Numbered from the stretch's first letter, positions 42,988 to 55,830 are shown. The stretch: 64,000 bases of DNA from Prillingera fragicola (GCA_002335605.1 BEDY01000004.1:930001-994000), one strand, 5' to 3'. Program-made: numbers and translations. Notes: generated by a model not told the origin, from the sequence alone.

Positions 42988-45044
42988 CTAGCTGGCGCGA
43001 ACAGCAGACCCACGTGTGCGCGACGTGCGGCCGCGGACCGCACTCCAGCTACGATCGCGGCTCTCGCCCCCGCGATCCCGGCGACGCCCACGGCGCTCGC
43101 CGTCCTCCTCGCCAGAGGGAGCATCACGCTCCGGTGAGGGAGAGCCCTTGCGGCCACGGCCACGACCACGACCGCGACGGTCATCATCAGAGCTCTCACG
43201 CTCGACACGGCGGCTGGGCGATGATCGTGAACCACGCGACGAGTGACGCTCACGTTCAGCGTCCCCACCCGGCGACGGCGAACGTGACGCCTGAATACGG
43301 GTACGGCTGCGGCTGCGAGGGCCAAGGAATTCCAGGGCTTCGCGATCACGTACACGCTCCTCGGTCATGACCTGAGCCTTGCTGCCCGGCGTAATGACAA
43401 TGTCGAGAGGAACGCTACGAACTAGGTCGTGAACAGAGTCCACAAGCTCGGCGGCCGAGGCGACGCGGCTCGGCGCAGGGACAGGAGACGGCGCGTGAAG
43501 CGTGGGCTCTGGCGTAGGGGCATCGGGCTCCTCCTCCTCTAGGACCGGCTTGGCAGCAGGAGCCATGGCAGAGACCAAGGAAAATGGGGCAGTGAATGGG
43601 GCGAGGGAGCGAAGATAGGTCGAAAAGTTCCAAATGGCTGTAGCAGTGCTTTGGATAGGACGCAACGAAGACTTGCGGCGCGCCTGCGGGTGATGCGGGG
43701 TAGGTGTACTGATTGGCGCTGGGCCACGACCGAGTGACGAGATGACCGAGTAATCATCAGTCGTAGACTCGATGGTGTCAGCGAAGTCGGTCGTGGTGGA
43801 AGGATCCGCGGCTTCTGAGACTGAAAGTGTCGAAAGCGTGGGCGTGTCGCCGGTGGAGAAGAAGCCATGCTCGTCGTCGCGTTCGCGGGGGCGAGTAGCA
43901 ACCACAACGTCGACTATTGAAACCTCAGCAGGGGCAGGCATAGTCTGAAGGCCCAGAGCAGAGACGTGCTCCTGAGGGACAGGAGCACTACCCAGCGAGA
44001 CGTTGCGGAAAACATTGACGACGGGTCCAAACGACAGGTTGAGGGCTCCACCAAAGGTGCCAGTGGGCGTGGAGTCGGCAGGCTCATCCAGAGGCTCGGT
44101 GCTAGGCGGTGCCAAGTTTGCCAGGGCATCTGGGCGACGCTGGCGGCCCCGCGGCTGGCGAACGGTGGAGCTCGAGTGACCCAGCTCTTCAGCTCCGTCG
44201 GGGCAGCTACGCCGACGACTGTCGACGCCCCGAGCCCAGCTAATGATATCCTCACGGCTCCTGGACGATGACGAGCCCATGCGAGCAACAGGACTCTGAG
44301 TGCGAGCCTCGAGCGATGGACGCGCAGTGTGGAGCTGCGATGATAACGACGTTGCGTGGGATCCCGCACCGAGCGGTGGCGGGTTGATGCGAGTCATAGG
44401 CCGCGGAGGTGCCGGGTGGAGAACGGAAACCGAGGCAATAGGGCTGCAATAAACGTGCGGAGGCTGACTGTCCTTGTCACCCTCGCTGTCCGAAGTAGAG
44501 TAAATGGCCGAGTCGTTGGGCGTGTTGGCGCCAGTCGACTTTGAGAGTTTGCCAAGTTCTGGACGGTGAGGCGAGCGCTTGAATGAACGAGAGCTGGCAT
44601 TCACTTGCTTGGTCTTGCGTGCAAACGGGAGTGCGGGCTGGTCGCCGTCCGAAGCAGTCTCAGAAGAGGGAAACGATAAGGCACGGCGATCCCTCTGGCG
44701 GGGGTCCCGCTCAGAGGCCTGGGCGGTCGTTGGCACCGCGAGATTTGAGGCTGGCAAGGGCTTGCTCATGCTGGGAGACATGGGTGCGCGATCCGACACC
44801 TGCCTGGATGGGCCGGGAGGGGGTGATGGCAGAGCTAGTAGCTTCGGAGGCAGAGGCGACGTAATGGCTTGGGCTTCTGTCTGCGGCGAGTGAGGCTGCG
44901 TGTCATGTGTACGGCAAGCGTCCGAGCAGTACGGACGATGGTCGCGCTGACGGCAAGTCAGCTACGAATCAAATGGTCGCAGAGCACACTCACTGTGCGT
45001 TTCGCGCACGCCAAACACCAGCCGAGGTCCATATCCATGTCCAT
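42988..45044 (-). CDS. ECL1-type zinc-binding protein with long disordered, Arg/Ser-rich tail
   Basis: Exons 44994-45044 (51 nt) and 42988-44946 with a 47-nt intron; 669 aa. Splicing rebuilds an N-terminal motif: DLGWCLACAKRT (Cys10/13) followed by YCSDACRTHD (Cys24/28). This Cys-x2-Cys...YCS-x2-Cys pattern is that of fungal ECL1 life-span/stress regulators. The rest is Ser/Pro-rich and disordered, with a hydrophobic AIWNFSTYLRSLAPFTAPFS patch at about 430 and an Arg/Ser-, Asp/Glu-rich C-terminus. Classical Ecl proteins are short (about 80 aa), so most of this chain is extra. Function by analogy: starvation or stress response, nuclear. Without the first exon only the disordered part would be annotated. 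Confidence 0.72.
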
Positions 45045-48000
45045 GCTGGGCGAATGTGAAGTGGAATGATACGCCGGCAACGTTTATAACGAACGAATGA
45101 CTAGCAACAAGAAGCGAGTCTCGTCTGGACGTGTTGGCTTTTGTCTTCAATGTTGATCCTAAATGGTACGATGGCTGCTGGAAAGACCGAAAGGCAATGC
45201 AATGGATGTGCGACGTCGGGATATGCAGTGTGAAACGTATGGTGTAGTGTAGGGGACGAGCACGAGTGGGGTAGCGAAAAGCGACGATCGGTGTGGTCAG
45301 CTATGGTCACGCTTTTGAAGATGGGGCCAACTGCAGTCTACTACTCCCTGTCTGGACTCTCTGGTACCCTGGAGGCGAGCAGCGCTGGCAGAGAACCAGA
45401 GAAGACCAAGAACGAGGCAAGGGCAACGGGTTCGGACCGATGGAAAGAAGGTGGGATTTGTAACTAAAAGGAAGGCTTGGCAGTGGAGTGTGGTGAGTCA
45501 ATCTGAGTAGAGCCCACAGACCGCTCACGGCCACTGACCCGCTGTGGGGGTGAGGCGCAACGATCCTCGGGATCCCTTGTCTGAGGGTGGGGAGGAGCAA
45601 GTGGCGCTGGGACTAGCTAGACTAGGAGGGACATGGAGCGAGTAGTGTGGGGAACGCAGAGAACAGTGCGCGCAATGTTCAACGAGTGCTCACCTGATGA
45701 GCAGACCAGATGACCCAGCAGTGGGCAGCGTCACAAAGGCTTCGATTGCGTTGCAAGAGGGACGAGCTCGGACCACGGGGATGCCGATTGCCGTAGAAGG
45801 AGAGGGCACGAGCACACGGCAACAACGCCGGTTAGCGATAGATGCGCCTAGCGCACGGCGAACAACGCTTGGGCCGCGAAGATGAGAGGGCGAGAGTGAC
45901 GGGGCGCTTGTTGTCGGTGACTAGAGCAAAAGGCTCAAGAGTCTTGTCTTCGTCGGCAACAACCGAGTTTTGTAGGTGGAGGGCGAGAGCACGGACCTAG
46001 AGACTACACCATTTGATAAGACCGACGACAACAATGCGGGTGGCCCGTGATGAGATGGCGTGGTGATATGAGGGAAGTGAAGAAGGATGCAAAGACCACA
46101 AGAGGGCGATAGGCGAGGTGCAGGAATGAGAAGAGGGCCCGATGTTGAAAATGGACAGTGTCGTCATGGACAACGAGGAGGCACGTATGCCAGGGGGGAG
46201 ACGAGTTCGTTGACAATGGGGGGAGAGTATTGTTATAGGATGATATAATATTGTGTAGGTTGGAGCGGGGAGGAATGGGGTAGTGATGGTTGTAAATCGC
46301 ACGAAAGGAGAGTGACGTTGATGTCACGGTAACAGCGGAAGGCGAGATTGGTACAACAGGCAGCAACAAACACGCTCGTCAGCGAACGATACGATGCGGT
46401 AAATTTCGCCCAATCTCCTCCCATGCATGCACAGCTTCCAAGCACCCAAGAGGCCAAGAGTCAACGAGTACCGCACGACGCTAGTCGGCGCACGGCCAGA
46501 TTGTTGACAATGGGGTGGCAGGTTGGGGGGGCAGATGGCAGGAGATTTCAAAAGACGGCATTCCTCACTCACCTAACAAGTGCGCACGGTGCAAACACTC
46601 GAATGCCGCAGTGCTTGTACGCTCAAGAGCAATCAAGACGGTAAAGTAGCGCAGATACGTCACTCGCGGCCACAATGGTGCAACAACAACGGGCTCTGGT
46701 TTGGTGATTGGCGGCAAAAAGTGGTAGCACAAGGTGGCGGCGGGGTTTTGGCACTAGAGACGGTGTAAAAGATTGAGTGGGCGATTACCGAGGGTGAAAG
46801 CCGTGCAAATTAACCGCGTGAGAGAAGCTGAGAAAAAAATAGGGGGATACGATTCGACGGCGGAGACTGGACTGTGTACTGTGTGAATGGTATGTGTGCG
46901 AGCTGCGAGGTGGGAGAGACAGATGTGTGGTGGTGAGACGCGGCTAGGTGGTTCGGAAAGAGGATGTGGGCGGTGGGTGAGATTGGCGCGTGGAGGGGGA
47001 TGGGGAGGGATGGCGTGGGGTTTTCGTGTTGTTGCGCTATAGATGCATTGCGAACGGGTGTGTTTGGTGGTAGGTAGAGCTACGAAGCGATGCAAGAAAG
47101 AGGTTTGATGGTGTGCGAGCGCAAAGAGTAGCTGGGTTCGAGAAAGGCAAGTGGTGTCTTTTGGCTGAAGAGCTGGCTGCCTGGCGGACAGTTCAGGTGC
47201 GGTTATGGAGTGTGGCCACCCAGCCGAATCGTCACCCAGCCAGGTGAAGCGCCTGGCTTGAGGCTGCTGCTGCTGCAGTGTCCACGACTCCACGCCCACC
47301 CCCAGCCAAAACCCCCTGACGGCAGGCAGCAGCACCACCAGCGGACAGCGGACTACTCCGCGCCTTGCCCCTCGGGATACCGCAATGCCCTGGTGGACTC
47401 GATAGTCGCGTTTCCCAGGGCACACACGTCAGGACCCAAGTTTTCATGGGCAATGGGGGCTCCTGACCAAATTCAGCGCCTCCGCGATTTTACCCCAAAG
47501 GCCCCGGTCGCCGCTCAGGGTGCGGACTCTCGGGCATCACATGACGACGAGCCGTTCGTTACCAAATCTGTGATCTGTGATCTGTGACGGTGGTGGTGCG
47601 AACAATGACACGACGCGCATGCCACGCAACGCATCGGCCCAGCATTCGTCGTAGGTCAAGACCATTTGAGAGCTCAATTGCGTAAGCGGCTGGCTCTGAC
47701 TCTCTGCTCTCGGCCTTCTTGGCGCGCGCATATACGCTTTTTGGATCCGAACTCTACCTGGGTTGGTTGATGTGGGGTTGTTCTTCCCCCAGCCAGCCGC
47801 AGGTGTAGTATACCCGCCGCCACCCGCAATATCCCATACCACGAGCATGTGTGAATACACGTGAACAACTTAGTCAGAGCACCGAGACCCAAATGAGACC
47901 AGCCTACTTCCGCGAGGGCCTTGGGCGAGGGCCAGCGTCCCGTAAGCTCCTCTTCAAGTGCACCTTGGCCCCATAGCCCCATGTATGCTCGCCATCCTCC

Positions 48001-49660
48001 CGTTCGTAGCGCACGGGCAGTGCCATTTGTGTCACATTTCGTCAATATACCCTGCCGTTACAGTCGTGATGTGGCAGCGGCGGGTTTTGGGTTATTCTGG
48101 ATTTTGCTGCCGGTGCCCATTAGAATTTGGCACCGAGAGCAAAGGCCCCAAGGGCGTACTGCGTTGATCAAAATAAAGTCGCCGCACAATTCGTGCCACG
48201 GATCCACGGATCACGGATGCGCTGGCCGCATCGTACACGCCAAGTGGCATCGGGTGGTGTCCGCCAGGGGCTGCACGAGGTGGGTGACGCCGGATCTGTA
48301 GTAGCGAGCACGTAGCGCCATACGGCTCTCCCCGATGCTAAGCTCCTTGCGGTTGCACGCTGTGATAATCCAAAGCCTTGGGGCAGATCGAGCTCGAAAA
48401 ACCATGCGCAATTCCCGGCTAATCCAGAGATAGTCACCCACGAGGCCACAAGAGACCCCGCAGATGACCTTAGGACTGCCATGGCAGGCCTGGACAACAC
48501 TCCCACGGGTGCTTCGGCCGCTAGAGAAGGGACCACACTCCCACGGTTGCTTATCCGCCTTGCAAGTGCCAAGGGCATAGTCGTCGCCCCCTGGCATGCC
48601 TGGCCATTGTGGGCATGGAATGCTAAGACGTATCGGAATTCAAGAAATTCTCGGTATCAATATGCATCCTTTGAGCACCCCAGTTTCTAACCTAATTGAT
48701 CGTCTTTTCGGCCGCCAGCGACAAGGAACCCTCGTTGTTTCGTGTAAACCATCCGACCAAGACCGCCTGGACCTTCCTTTGGGTGGGTGGAGAGTAACGC
48801 CGTTATTGGCGGGGTTGTCACGACACGACCGCCACCAACCTGGCTTTCTCATGTCTCGGGCACTCGGGTGTCTAAACTTTACATAGGCCATCTGCATAAG
48901 CTGCCTTGTGGAATTGTGGGAACGCGGGGACTGGTCAAGCATGATCGAACATGCTCCGGGCGCTGTAGAAAGTGTCTCACGTTGCCACGAATGTTAGACA
49001 GATAGAATGCCGACACCCAGCGATCCAGCGAAACCAGCCACGCCTCTTTCTTTCTAACACGACATGAAGGTTGGGCGCTTGCCTGCACACAAAAGGACAT
49101 GGAAATCCGTTGCGTTAATGCATGCCATCCTTGTGTGCCCGGGTAACAGCTTTGGCTCCAGCCGATCATCTCAAACGACGATCATTCGGGTAACTGAGGC
49201 CCCAGGTACCAAGGTGCTCGGATGATAATCTTCCCTCATGAGCGCTGCTGGTAACCGTTCGCTTGACGCAGCATGCATCGGGCAGCCCTGGGCACGCACC
49301 CGAATGGTTGACCGGTGTTCATTGGCCATTGGCCATTGGGCTGCGTACGGCATCGCTGACGCCATGTCTTTCCTGACAATCCTGACCAAATGGTCATGCG
49401 CTGACCGGCAAGAGTTTTTTCCAGGTTTCAGTGTGTGTGTGCTGTAGGCGTCCGTGGCCTGGGGCACGTTTGACTGGTTTGGAAACACAGGCGCCTACGG
49501 CCAAAGGATTGCGAGTGGCCAAGACTTCAGATCCTCAGACCGTCACTGGGATCCTCAGATCGCGGCACTGGCTTACTTCTTGCATCTTCACTGCTGACTA
49601 TTGACTGTGACGACTGCTACACTACAGATTAACAAGCTTGCTGAATCACTGCAACTGAGC
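45045..49660. other. 4.6-kb region upstream of the ECL1-type gene; no supported gene
   Basis: Between 45045 and about 47150 the minus strand is pyrimidine-biased and rich in short ATG-started frames, as expected of a long leader and promoter for the ECL1-type gene. The 223-codon minus frame at 46754-47425 is low-complexity Pro/His/Thr and I do not call it. From 47430 to 49660 I see only scattered short frames on both strands and no recognisable RNA gene. Confidence 0.5.
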
Positions 49661-51067
49661 TCAAGCCTCCTCGGCCCAAGCGGGGAGCCAAGTCTGCCAG
49701 TCGGCCCATGGGTTGGCAGACTGCGAGTCGTGGTCTCCGTCGTGGTGGTGGTGAGGAGGGCAAAGGACCTCGTCAAGAACGTGCCAAGCACCGTTCGAGG
49801 CGGGAATGTCAATGACCTTGACGTCCTTGTCGTTGACCTTGATAGTGGTCTTGACGGCGCCCTCGATTGGGACAAGACGAGTCTTGTCGACTACAACCTT
49901 GAGGGTCGCGTTGCTGCCGAGACCGGTGTGGACCTCAAACTCGTGGTGGAAGCTGGGGTCGTCGTCAACAGTATGGTGGTGCTTGTGCTTGTGTTTGTGG
50001 TCGTGCTTGTGGTCGTGCTTGCCCTTGTGGAGAATCTCACTCATGAGCTCGGTGTGGGGAACATAGTGGTAGGCGAGGAGCTTGGCGAGAGCATGGTGGC
50101 CGAAACGCGAAAAGAGGAAAAAGTGGAGGTCGTCGGGAAGAGCATCCCAAGCGGCGTTGCTGGGCGCAAACATGGTCGCAAGAGGAGTACCCCAGAACTT
50201 TGGCTTGCCAGGCTTGCTGCTCTCGTGGTCGTAGTGCCAGTCAACATAGTGGCGACCGTGGACACCCTGGAGGGCAGTAGTCGTCTGGGAAAGGTACTTG
50301 GAGACGAGGAACATCTCGTCAAAAATGGAGCCCGGAGGGAAGATGGGGTGGTTGACCTCGTGGACCTTGCCGTTGCGAGCATCCATAGAGTTCTTGACCT
50401 CGGCCCAGAAGTTGATCTTGACAGTGGGAGGCATTACCTGCTTCTCGATACGGATGCGACGAGCCAGACCGCCAGCGCTACCGTCGTGGGGCTTGAGGGT
50501 AGTAGCCATGGTCGAGTTCTGGGCAAGAGACTGTGCCGAGTGTGCCTGGGGGAGAATGTTGTACTGGAGAACAGCGTGGGCAATCTTTTTGAAGATGGCA
50601 CGGCGCCTCTTCTTGTCCTTGTCGTCGCTGTCGTGGCCCTCCTCCATGAGCCACGAGTGGCACTCGAGAGCCTGAGCAATGGTGGCCAGGCTGGGCTTGG
50701 CAGCAAGAGCCTCGAGGTCCAGCTCCTTGTCGCCGTCGTGCTTGGGAGGAGTCAGAGCATCGTTACTGGCGGCAAAGAAGGTAATGGCAAAGCCGTCCTT
50801 GGAGTTGTCCAGAACCTTGATCGTGTCCTCCTCAAACTTGAGCACCTTGGTCAGGCGCGAGTACGTGCCCGGGTCCTTCTCAATGATTTGCCAGATAGTG
50901 AGCTCAGAGTCATCGTTGACCAAACCCGAGGCAGTGTTCCAGGTCCACTCGCTGAGTTTGCCAAAGGTATCCTCGACCGCGCCCCACTGGGAAACGCTGA
51001 GGTCGGGGAGGACAGGGCGCGCTGCCACAAGAGGCAGCAGCGCAATGCTGAATGTGGAGAGCCTCAT
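49661..51067 (-). CDS. Secreted fasciclin (FAS1) protein with His-rich stretches
   Basis: Single exon, 468 aa. Signal peptide MRLSTFSIALLPLVAARP. Two FAS1 domains: the first (about 55-190) has FAITFFAASNDALTPP and ending VLQYNILPQ; the second (about 235-415) has ATMFAPSNAAWDALP and the closing VIDIPASNGAWHVLDEVLCP. His-rich runs lie in the second domain (KHDHKHDHKHKHKHHH) and after its end (HHHHDGDHD). Fungal FAS1 proteins are cell-surface adhesion or vacuolar proteins. The His clusters suggest metal binding, an inference. There is no clear GPI signal; the tail ends in WADWQTWLPAWAEEA. Confidence 0.88.
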   Translation of the reverse strand: MRLSTFSIALLPLVAARPVLPDLSVSQWGAVEDTFGKLSEWTWNTASGLVNDDSELTIWQIIEKDPGTYSRLTKVLKFEEDTIKVLDNSKDGFAITFFAASNDALTPPKHDGDKELDLEALAAKPSLATIAQALECHSWLMEEGHDSDDKDKKRRRAIFKKIAHAVLQYNILPQAHSAQSLAQNSTMATTLKPHDGSAGGLARRIRIEKQVMPPTVKINFWAEVKNSMDARNGKVHEVNHPIFPPGSIFDEMFLVSKYLSQTTTALQGVHGRHYVDWHYDHESSKPGKPKFWGTPLATMFAPSNAAWDALPDDLHFFLFSRFGHHALAKLLAYHYVPHTELMSEILHKGKHDHKHDHKHKHKHHHTVDDDPSFHHEFEVHTGLGSNATLKVVVDKTRLVPIEGAVKTTIKVNDKDVKVIDIPASNGAWHVLDEVLCPPHHHHDGDHDSQSANPWADWQTWLPAWAEEA

Positions 51068-52367
51068 GATGGTGCAGTATGAGACGATGTGTGAGAAACA
51101 GAACGTTTAATGTGCGCTTGCCCTCCTTAATGTTGTACGCGCTTGCCAGTCGCTTGCGAGTCGTTTTCGAAAGCAAGCTAGTGTCCCAACGTTTCTGAGA
51201 ACATGACGTGGTAATCTGCGTCATTCAAATTGGCCAGGCTCTGCATCTTAATCGGCCAAGGCCTACTAGCAAGCGCAGCTGGCTGACTTGCGCAGCCAAC
51301 AACGCATCTCCTCTGCTTGGACAACGTCATGTGTGGCACTCGTCATACATGAGAAACGGGGCAGCGTGTTCCATGTGCAGGGTCGTCCCCACCATCCCCA
51401 CCGTCCCCACGCGCTTCACAGCCTGCCTGGTCTGGGGACCTTTGGGGCCGGCTTCTTCCCCCGTCTCTTACACTAAGGGCCAAGGCCAAGGATTACGGCC
51501 GACAGGTGGACATGGCCGACGGTGAGCTTCAAGCCTCTTTGGGTGACAGTGAGTACACCGCTGATCCGCTGATGACGTCGAAACACATGGGAGCCGGGAT
51601 CAAAAGAGAGATTAGATTTGATTCCGGTATTTGGTTCCGTTATCTCTCACCACTCCTGGGCTCCGTCCTCGACTCCCAATCCAAAACAACCACTTTCTCG
51701 TTTCGGCGGACCACGAGCGTGTGAATCAAAGCCATCGTACCAGCTCATCCTCCTCAATTTCACTGCCTTAATATGCCCCATCTTGTCAGCGTTACATCTT
51801 TGATCACGCTGCAACACATGCGGGCGCAACGATGTCCCAACGGCACCTAAAACTGGGGGAAGGCTCAGCAGTCTGCTCTTGTCCGCCGCTGCTGCCCGTG
51901 TGCGAGATATCATACGTGGAAACGTCACCAGCCAAGAGCAGTGGGCGGCGATTGCGGGCTATTCCGCCGCAATTGGTTGTCCGTGGCTACATACGTTGTT
52001 TGTTGGGTGTGCGAAAGAGTTGTGTTCTGTGTGATCTACCAACTGCAGGGCGGGGAGCCGAGGAAGACGGCCCCATGAGCGCAACCAACTTGTCAACGAC
52101 GCGTTGCCAGTTAGTAGAACTAGTCCGTGATCATGGCAACGAACACTGAATCACCTACGGGGCATTGAATCCAAGTCTCTTCATATACCGTGGTAGATCT
52201 TTCGGTTCCTAGATAAGCCCATCCGACAGCCCTCGGCCACCAAACACAGTGCGGCTTGACAACTGCCCTCGTGGTCAACAACAAGCCACCTGGTGGTGAA
52301 TGTTCCTCGCTTGCACGCAAACTTGGTATGTCTGTCTTTGTCATTCACTCACTCACACTGCAAAGCC
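51068..52367. other. Divergent intergenic region
   Basis: 1.3 kb between the FAS1 gene and the Ser-rich gene, both transcribed outward. A 229-codon frame beginning at 52293 joins the Ser-rich gene in phase and could extend its N-terminus by 25 residues. Nothing else supported. Confidence 0.5.
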
Positions 52368-55300
52368 ATGGACACTCTCGAACCTCATGGCAGGCCGCTC
52401 AGTATCATTACAGAGTCGGTGAACCCTTCGTCGGCACCAACGCCAATATCGTCGCCCGCCCGTGCAAAGGGCCACGTTCGAGAGGGTCACGAGCCCGCAA
52501 CCATGCGTTCTGATGGATCATCTCCCCCCTCGATGCTTCCACGCCGGGTAGCAGCCCATGCTTCCAGCGTGCCCCACGTGTCCACAGCCTCGAGTAAGGC
52601 TGTGGTGGCGCCTACCGCGCGCGCGTCTTCCTCGACCGTAGCGGCTGCCATTGCAACCCCGGCCGTACAGAAAAGTTCCAAGGCCGACGCCTTCGTTGAG
52701 GGACCTGGACGTCCCAGTTCTGTTCCAGTGAAGGAGGGCGTACAACGGTCCTCTTCAGGCAGGCGCAAGTCAGTGCCGCCTTTGAATACCCACGACACGA
52801 ATGGAGTTGCGCGGCTGGCAGCGCCGTCAGAGCCGGTCAAGTCTCCGAGCGTGGACCTTGTGAGTGTCTATCCTGGAAGCCCGCTAATGACAGGACATGA
52901 CGGCTCCGAGTGGAGCACCCCGACCCCGTTCTGCTCTGGCACGCACAATGTCCCCTCGGAACGCCCTGTCCTTTCACCTTGACACACGCTCTGCGACACC
53001 CCAAGGAGTCAACCGCCCAGTCAGCGCCGGAGGCCACCGCCTCCCCCGCCGCAATGGTGACCGGCCGTTGAGCTTTCATGGACCCCATCAAGGATTTACT
53101 GTCCACCGTGGGGGTCTCATTGCGGAGGACCCTCCCTTCCCGATGCTGAAAAGGGGCAACAGCGCCGACAGCCGTCAAGGCCGCGAAGAGGCATGCGCCA
53201 ACATGACCCCGTCCCCTCGTCCATTTAGTATGCATCGCCAAACTTCTGCACCCCCCATTCTCGAGCTCGACGATCCACAGCCAAAGCGTCAATCTCTCCG
53301 CATTCCATCTCTTCTGTCGCGCTTTGGTCAAGACGCCGCTCGCCGTCTCACTAAGTCGCCAACCCCATCTCCACTTTCTGCCATCTCGATTCTTCCCGAG
53401 GACGATGATCTTCACAGTGATTCGCCTGTGCGCACCGCGATACGCACGTCTGGTACCTTTGGCATCCGCGACGACGGTTCCGAGACCATATCCTTCATTG
53501 GCCATGAGAGCAATGTTCATCGGCGTTCGAGCTGCGGCAGCATTGTCGAAGTTACTGTGCGTCGCCTGCTCTATGCCGAGAATGCAGACGATTTGTCGGA
53601 TGATGGAACGTCGGACTCGAGGCACTCGCCTGCCCGAAACCCTGGCGTACTCAATGCGGCGACGGACAATGCCCGGCGGAGACGAGCTCTCGAGCTCAAC
53701 CCGGCAGAGCTGCCTGCTCGTCGAGAAAGTCTGAGAATTATACCCACGCCGTCGGCTCACTCTCGCTCGGCATCGCTGGAACGCTCGTCACCGATGCTCG
53801 AAATGCCCCCTCTGGCATCGCCATGTTCTACAAACTATCCCAACCCTCCAGAGGATTCTCAGGAAGTCTTACTGCTCGTGGCCAGTCATATGCTCAGCAC
53901 TCATGCTGCTACTCTGATGCGGCACGCCGAGACGATGAACGAAATCAGTGGCACGATGCGCGCCATGGCATCCGAGAGTCTCGACTGGGGAAGCCGGCTC
54001 ATGGGCATGGCGGGTGGTAATGGTGATCTTCCAACGCTCCACGAGTCGCACCTCGAGGGCCCCAGTGATCGTCCACTTCAGCACCGTGCGCAGAGTGACT
54101 CTGCCGTCTCATCGCGTCCTCATGCTCGCTCTCGGTCCGAGGGGTTCACGACTCTTCCACCCCGTCCGACAATCTCTCGTCAAAAGTCGCAGCGCGGGAC
54201 ACGTGCCGTTTCTCCTCCAGTAATTGACCCAAAGGTTCTTATTGCCCAGGCTGAGCGTCTTGGTAGGCAAGGCTGGGAGAATCTCCGTGCTGCCGAGGAC
54301 GTTTGGACTCTGGCCATGTCCGAGCTTCGCAACATGTCAGGTGGCAGTTCGCCACTGACGACGGAGCGCTCATCCAGCCTCGCGACCCATCCCACTCGCA
54401 GCAGTTCCCTGCGGACGTCTGAGTCCGTGTTCACACGCGATAGCGTATCCGTTGGCACCGCCGACTTTACACAGACGCGTCATGCGTCGCTGGGTCTCTC
54501 CGACTCGGCTCCCACACAGCCTGCATCATCATCTGAGGTCGTTTCACCACCGGTGCAGCAAGCTGCCAAGGAGTTGCCGGAGAGACACATCTCTGGCTCT
54601 GATGGCCCACTCTTGACCCCTGTGCCCGAGCTGGACCAGCAGCTGGAATATATTGATCCTTCGGACCCAGTCTTTGACTCGATTCTTACGAACGAGTCCT
54701 CGCTGGTCATTGTTCCAAGCCCGGAGGCCAAATCACCAGTCTTGACCCAGTCACCTCAACGTCAGGACAGTACCCCTTCTAGCAGCGGCTGTGGGTCTCC
54801 CAGCCGCCACACATTCTTCTCTGCCAATGCGTCTCCAGAGCGCAAGTCCAATGGCAACCACTCCGAGTCACAGCCTGCATCTCCCTCCAAAATGGCGTCC
54901 AAGAAGAATGTGGCCGAGTTAGGGTCGACTCCTGAAACGCCAGACATTGGCACTATGCTCGCCGCGTCGCTTGAGCTGCTCACACCAGCCAGCTCGTGGC
55001 TTGTTGACTCTTCTGGCGAGCTGTTGCGCACGCCGTCGTCTGAGAGCTTGCACTGGGCTTCACCTTCATCGTCAGAGGACAACGGCGCGGTCCTCGTCAC
55101 GCCACCTTTCCGTGCAGATGACTCTGAGTTGCTGCATGTCACTCCGCCGAGGGGCATGAGCAGCAAACGCGGAGGCTCGCCACAATCGATACACGGCGTC
55201 TCAGCTCGCAGCCCTCCGAAGCCATTGCTTCGACGCGGCTCCGCTGATGACGCTCCTACGGCAGCTGTACCCGGCCGGCGTCAACCTTCCGGAGCCGTCG

Positions 55301-55575
55301 AGATACAGAGCCGCAATGCCAGTGAACCCCGCCGTCCCCCCTCGGCTTGGGGTGGCCCTCCAGTCCTCGACACGAACGCCTCCGACACTATTGAAAAGCA
55401 GGCGAAAGGCACCCCGCCGCTTACTCACTCCGGGTCTGCGACTCTAGGTCCGTCGCAAGGCCTGCGCCGCAAGCTCTCCATGCGCCGGGCCAGCGTCAAT
55501 CCCAGCCCCACGCCGTCGTCGCCTGCCAAGAAACGGTGGTTCAGTCTCAAGTGGGCTGGCACGCCGACCTATTGA
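52368..55575 (+). CDS. Large Ser/Pro-rich protein of unknown function
   Basis: Exons 52368-52859 and 52894-55575 joined by a 34-nt intron (GTGAGT, CTAATGACAG); 1,057 aa. The chain is mostly disordered and Ser/Pro-rich with many RxxS and SP sites, suited to phosphorylation. Two conserved-looking helical islands stand out: LLVASHMLSTHAATLMRHAE with a following MNEISGTMRAMASESL, and VLIAQAERLGRQGWENL followed by AAEDVWTLAMSELRNM. The basic C-terminus contains KRRWFSLKW-like residues (KKRWFSLKWAG). I do not recognise a family. A scaffold or polarity role is conceivable but not shown. Confidence 0.75.
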
Positions 55576-55830
55576 ACCATCTATCAACCCGTCGTGTTGT
55601 ACACACTACTGTCGCCCCTACTTTGTTTGTTCGCGCACCTAACGAACGCATTAGACGACACTTGTCTAAACAATTGACGCATAAAACACTTTAAAACGAC
55701 GCTCTCTCGCCCCTCACGCACTTGCTGCTGTTTGTATAGAACGATATGATACATCTCAATATCCACTAATCTGTCTGTACATGCATTATTGTGACTACCC
55801 ATCCGTGCTGGTCATGACGCAAATGCAAGA

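Noticed and set aside
46754..47425. 223-codon minus-strand frame
   Set aside because: Pro/His/Thr-rich reading of a pyrimidine-rich leader; no motif or splice context.
49601..51082. 493-codon plus-strand frame over the FAS1 gene
   Set aside because: Antisense shadow: Val/Leu-rich composition produced by codon bias, whereas the minus strand has a signal peptide and FAS1 motifs.
52837..53760. 307-codon minus-strand frame over the Ser-rich gene
   Set aside because: Opposite strand of the longer spliced frame; Arg/Gly-rich with no motif.
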